Positions 4,062-6,748 of a stretch of DNA of 6,748 nt are shown one piece after another. The translations under genes were made by a program, and so were the position numbers. The notes under the pieces were generated by a model that saw nothing but the letters and a program-made list of their open reading frames with translations, ran no database searches and was not told where the DNA came from. Within the stretch, counting starts at the first letter, position 1. Every line of letters begins with the position of its first letter. The DNA lies in NCBI GenBank assembly GCA_003456035.1, contig DMPJ01000367.1, forward strand, positions 1 through 6,748, in the 5' to 3' direction. This DNA is from Planktothrix sp. UBA8402 (lineage in GTDB: Bacteria; Cyanobacteriota; Cyanobacteriia; Cyanobacteriales; Microcoleaceae).

Positions 4062-6748
4062 TTAGGACATTTTCGATAAACACCGTTCTAAATAAATTTG
4101 GGCAACTTGATCCGTGGGATTGCGATCCAGACATTCTTGGAATAACTTCGCCGCCTCTGAGTAATGTTCCAAATAATACTGCATTAATCCATATTCAAAG
4201 GTAGTTTTTGTAATTAATTTTCCGGCTTTAATCTCAGGTAAATCTGCATCAAACACTTCATATACTGTTACCGCATTAGATTTACCTTTAACTTTAACTC
4301 GATCAATAATTCTAATCGCGTATTGGTTGGCATCTTCTAAAGCCATAAAAGTCCAATGGGTAATTAATAAAGAAACGCCATAATTTTTGGTTAAATTTTC
4401 AATTCGAGAAGCCACATTCACAGAATCACTAATTACCGTACTATCGAGGCGATTTTTACCGCCCACAATTCCTAACATTAATCCCCCGGTATTAATTCCA
4501 ACTCCAATTCTAATCGAGGGACGTCCAGGGCGTTGTCTGGTTTGATTATATTCATTTAATCGGCTAATCATCTCAACTCCAGCCCGCACAGCATCATCAG
4601 CAGAGCCGCCAAATAATGCCATAATTTCATCTCCAATATATTTATCAATAAAACCATAATTATCTACAATTGCAGGTTCCATCCGGCTTAAAAAAGCATT
4701 AATAAATTTAAAATTATCTTCGGGAGTCATATCTTCGGAAAGGCTGGTAAAATCCCGAATATCGGCAAATAAAATCGACATTTCTTTTTGAACTGCCGCT
4801 CCTAACTGCACTTCCACAATACTTTCATACCCTAAAAAAGATAGAAATTCATGGGGAACAAATCGCGCCGCCGCGTCGGTTAATTCAAATTCAGAATCTA
4901 AGGCTTCATCTAAATGAAGATTCAATTCTGAGAGTCTTTGCACAAATTGAATTCGTTCTTCTTCGGCTTGTTTTCTTTCGGTAATATCAACAACAAATCC
5001 TTCATAATATAGTAATTCATTCTGTTCATTAAAGACCGCCCGGGCATTTTCTGAAATCCAAATAATACCGCCATCTTTACGGTAGGCTTTGAATTCAAAT
5101 CCTGAAACTTCTCCCTGTTGATCAATTAAGCGCTTAAAATCCTGTCGGCGTTCACAATCAACATAAATTTCTTCTTGAACATTGGTAATCATTGACATCA
5201 AATCCCAAGGAGAATCATAGCCTAAAATCTTAGCTAAGGCAGGATTTGCACTAATATAACGTCCGGTGGGTGTGGTTTGAAATAAGCCTTCACTGGCGTT
5301 TTCAAAAATACTGCGATATTTTTCTTCAGCTTGTCTTAAAGCTCGTTCGGTTTGCTGACGTTTTGTAATATCTTGAAACGCGAGAATAGCATAGGCTAAA
5401 TCCCCTTGTTCGTCATAGGTAGGTGTTACCCAATTTTCAATCAGAATGGTTTCATCCCCTTGATTTACTTCTAAAATAAAGGTTGTATCTCGCGGAGAAT
5501 TAGATAAATTATTATCGGGAATAGATGGATGGGATTGATATTTTTGAACCCCATTGAGATAGGCTTGGTAAATATTAGATAAGGCTTCACAGACAACCCC
5601 TGGAATAACTTTGGTTTTGAGCAATTCCTGGGCTTTTTGATTGATATAATAGGGCTTTCCTGTGGGATCTAAAACAGCAACACCAACGGGAATTCCCTCT
5701 AAAAATTGTGTCATCTGTCGTTCATTATTTCTAACTTGAGAATAGAGTTTAGCATTGTCAATGGAAATTGCTGCTTGAGAAAATAGAATTTTTAGAACTT
5801 CTAATCTTTCTGGATTAAACACTGCGGTTGTTAAGTTATTTTCAAGATACAGAATTCCAATCAATTTCCCTCTATTTTGAATCGGAGTAATTAAAATAGA
5901 TTTGGGTTGATGTTTTACTAGATAGGGATCATTACGATATTGATGTTCTTGACGAGCATCTGTTAAAATAACAAACTCTTGGGTTTGAATTACGGTATTG
6001 AGAATCAAAAGAGGTAGGTTTTCACTCTCCTCTACAGGTAGGGATTTTAATAGGGAATGAATCTCAATTGATTCTCGATTTAAAGGATTTAAACTAGCGA
6101 TCGCTTCAATCACTAATTTTTCGGATTTAGATAAAATAATACAACATTTTTCGGCTCCGGCATTTTGAATTACCACTTTAATTAACCGCCTCAAAAGTTG
6201 CTCTAAATCTATTTCTTGAGATAGGGCTTGAGAGGCTTTTGTCACCGTCGCTAAATCAAGAGCAGCCGAACCTCCATTACTACTAGATACAATCGTTTCT
6301 TCGGGATTTGTACTAATTGTTACTCCAGTTTTTGAAACGATAATTTGTTCTAAAATAGAGTTTAACAGTTGAGGATAGCGAGATTCTAAATCCTTAACTT
6401 TAGCAAAAGCACCCCAATGAGCATAACCATAATAGGCATCAATCAAGTATACTCTAGCAATTTTTTCTTTTCCCCAATCTAAATAAAATTTAGCAGCTAA
6501 TTCATAACCCAAGGCTTCTTCATGGATAAATTCATGGGTTTTAGCAAGATTAATAGCTTGTTCTAGTGCTTCCATCACTTTAACATAATTGCCTTGAATC
6601 CGGTCATATTCGGCTTGCACTAAATAAAAATAATGGGCAAAATTCCCTGAACTTAAATTTGAATAAACTTTTAATTTTTCTAGGTTTCCAGCTACTTTTT
6701 CTAAAACTTGCTGTTTGTGAGTAGAAGAAAATTCGCAATATATGGCTA
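4062..6748 (-). CDS. multidomain sensor adenylate cyclase: helical/TPR-like, GAF, two PAS, class III cyclase (N-terminus outside the window)
   Basis: The frame is open to the right edge (42 more codons beyond GTG 6620), so the start lies outside. Counted from that GTG: helical TPR-like region (1-90), GAF (about 135-292), PAS (about 296-420), PAS/PAC (about 431-549), signalling coiled coil (550-575), class III nucleotide cyclase (about 590-790) and a C-terminal TPR-like helix pair (805-850). The catalytic set is complete: metal aspartates D620 (FADIRDFT) and D664 (KYIGDEIM), base-selecting K660 and T728, and transition-state N735 and R739 (VNVASR). A Lys/Thr pair is known from adenylate cyclase CyaB1 of Anabaena, so the predicted product is cAMP. 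The N-terminal helical segment (AKFYLDWGKEKIA) resembles the region that follows the AAA-type ATPase in giant cyanobacterial kinase/ATPase/GAF sensors, so the missing part may hold such domains. It is probably cytosolic. The phosphoribosyltransferase gene follows after 49 bases. Confidence 0.93.
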   Translation of the reverse strand, partial: AIYCEFSSTHKQQVLEKVAGNLEKLKVYSNLSSGNFAHYFYLVQAEYDRIQGNYVKVMEALEQAINLAKTHEFIHEEALGYELAAKFYLDWGKEKIARVYLIDAYYGYAHWGAFAKVKDLESRYPQLLNSILEQIIVSKTGVTISTNPEETIVSSSNGGSAALDLATVTKASQALSQEIDLEQLLRRLIKVVIQNAGAEKCCIILSKSEKLVIEAIASLNPLNRESIEIHSLLKSLPVEESENLPLLILNTVIQTQEFVILTDARQEHQYRNDPYLVKHQPKSILITPIQNRGKLIGILYLENNLTTAVFNPERLEVLKILFSQAAISIDNAKLYSQVRNNERQMTQFLEGIPVGVAVLDPTGKPYYINQKAQELLKTKVIPGVVCEALSNIYQAYLNGVQKYQSHPSIPDNNLSNSPRDTTFILEVNQGDETILIENWVTPTYDEQGDLAYAILAFQDITKRQQTERALRQAEEKYRSIFENASEGLFQTTPTGRYISANPALAKILGYDSPWDLMSMITNVQEEIYVDCERRQDFKRLIDQQGEVSGFEFKAYRKDGGIIWISENARAVFNEQNELLYYEGFVVDITERKQAEEERIQFVQRLSELNLHLDEALDSEFELTDAAARFVPHEFLSFLGYESIVEVQLGAAVQKEMSILFADIRDFTSLSEDMTPEDNFKFINAFLSRMEPAIVDNYGFIDKYIGDEIMALFGGSADDAVRAGVEMISRLNEYNQTRQRPGRPSIRIGVGINTGGLMLGIVGGKNRLDSTVISDSVNVASRIENLTKNYGVSLLITHWTFMALEDANQYAIRIIDRVKVKGKSNAVTVYEVFDADLPEIKAGKLITKTTFEYGLMQYYLEHYSEAAKLFQECLDRNPTDQVAQIYLERCLSKMS
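6097..6104. repeat. HIP1 octamer GCGATCGC
   Basis: Second perfect HIP1 copy, inside the GAF domain part of the cyclase gene. Two in 6.7 kb is a modest density for a cyanobacterium. Confidence 0.9.

Noticed and set aside
4922..5125. Minus-strand 67-codon frame inside the cyclase gene
   Set aside because: It is an out-of-frame shadow of the PAS/PAC coding sequence with no independent signals.

Overview
The window looks like chromosomal DNA from a filamentous cyanobacterium, most probably an Oscillatoriales member close to Planktothrix. The evidence is the AT-rich coding sequence, two perfect copies of the cyanobacterial HIP1 octamer GCGATCGC (2101-2108 and 6097-6104), start codons with little Shine-Dalgarno support, and a large GAF/PAS adenylate cyclase of a typically cyanobacterial architecture. 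The genus is an inference. No CRISPR array, tRNA, rRNA, insertion sequence or prophage gene is visible.

Layout. On the plus strand, positions 1-1026 hold the 3' part of a DppC/OppC-type ABC permease gene whose start lies left of the window. Everything else of substance is on the minus strand. Reading that strand 5' to 3' (right to left), there is a very large sensor adenylate cyclase gene cut by the right edge (6748-4062), a small phosphoribosyltransferase gene (4012-3509), and a 459-base intergenic region (3508-3050). Then come a pterin-4a-carbinolamine dehydratase gene (3049-2768) and a GAF/HD-GYP phosphodiesterase gene (2668-1031). The HD-GYP gene converges on the permease gene with only 4 bases between the two stop codons.

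The intergenic region is the most interesting part. Its minus strand carries a candidate sigma-70-like promoter with a perfect 10-bp palindrome in the spacer. This is followed by an 11-base perfect complement of the 16S rRNA 3' tail in front of a 23-codon reading frame, several hairpins, and a strong intrinsic terminator ending 38 bases before the dehydratase start. This is the layout of either a free-standing small RNA or a terminator-controlled leader of the dehydratase gene. I cannot assign it to any RNA family I can recall.

Functionally, two second-messenger enzymes lie close together: a predicted cAMP-forming class III cyclase and a predicted c-di-GMP-degrading HD-GYP protein, both with GAF sensor domains. 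Between them are two small metabolic genes, one for nucleobase phosphoribosylation and one for pterin recycling. Whether these genes work together cannot be decided from sequence. The gap structure suggests cyclase-phosphoribosyltransferase as one transcription unit and dehydratase-(HD-GYP) as another, with a separate candidate promoter directly in front of the HD-GYP gene.
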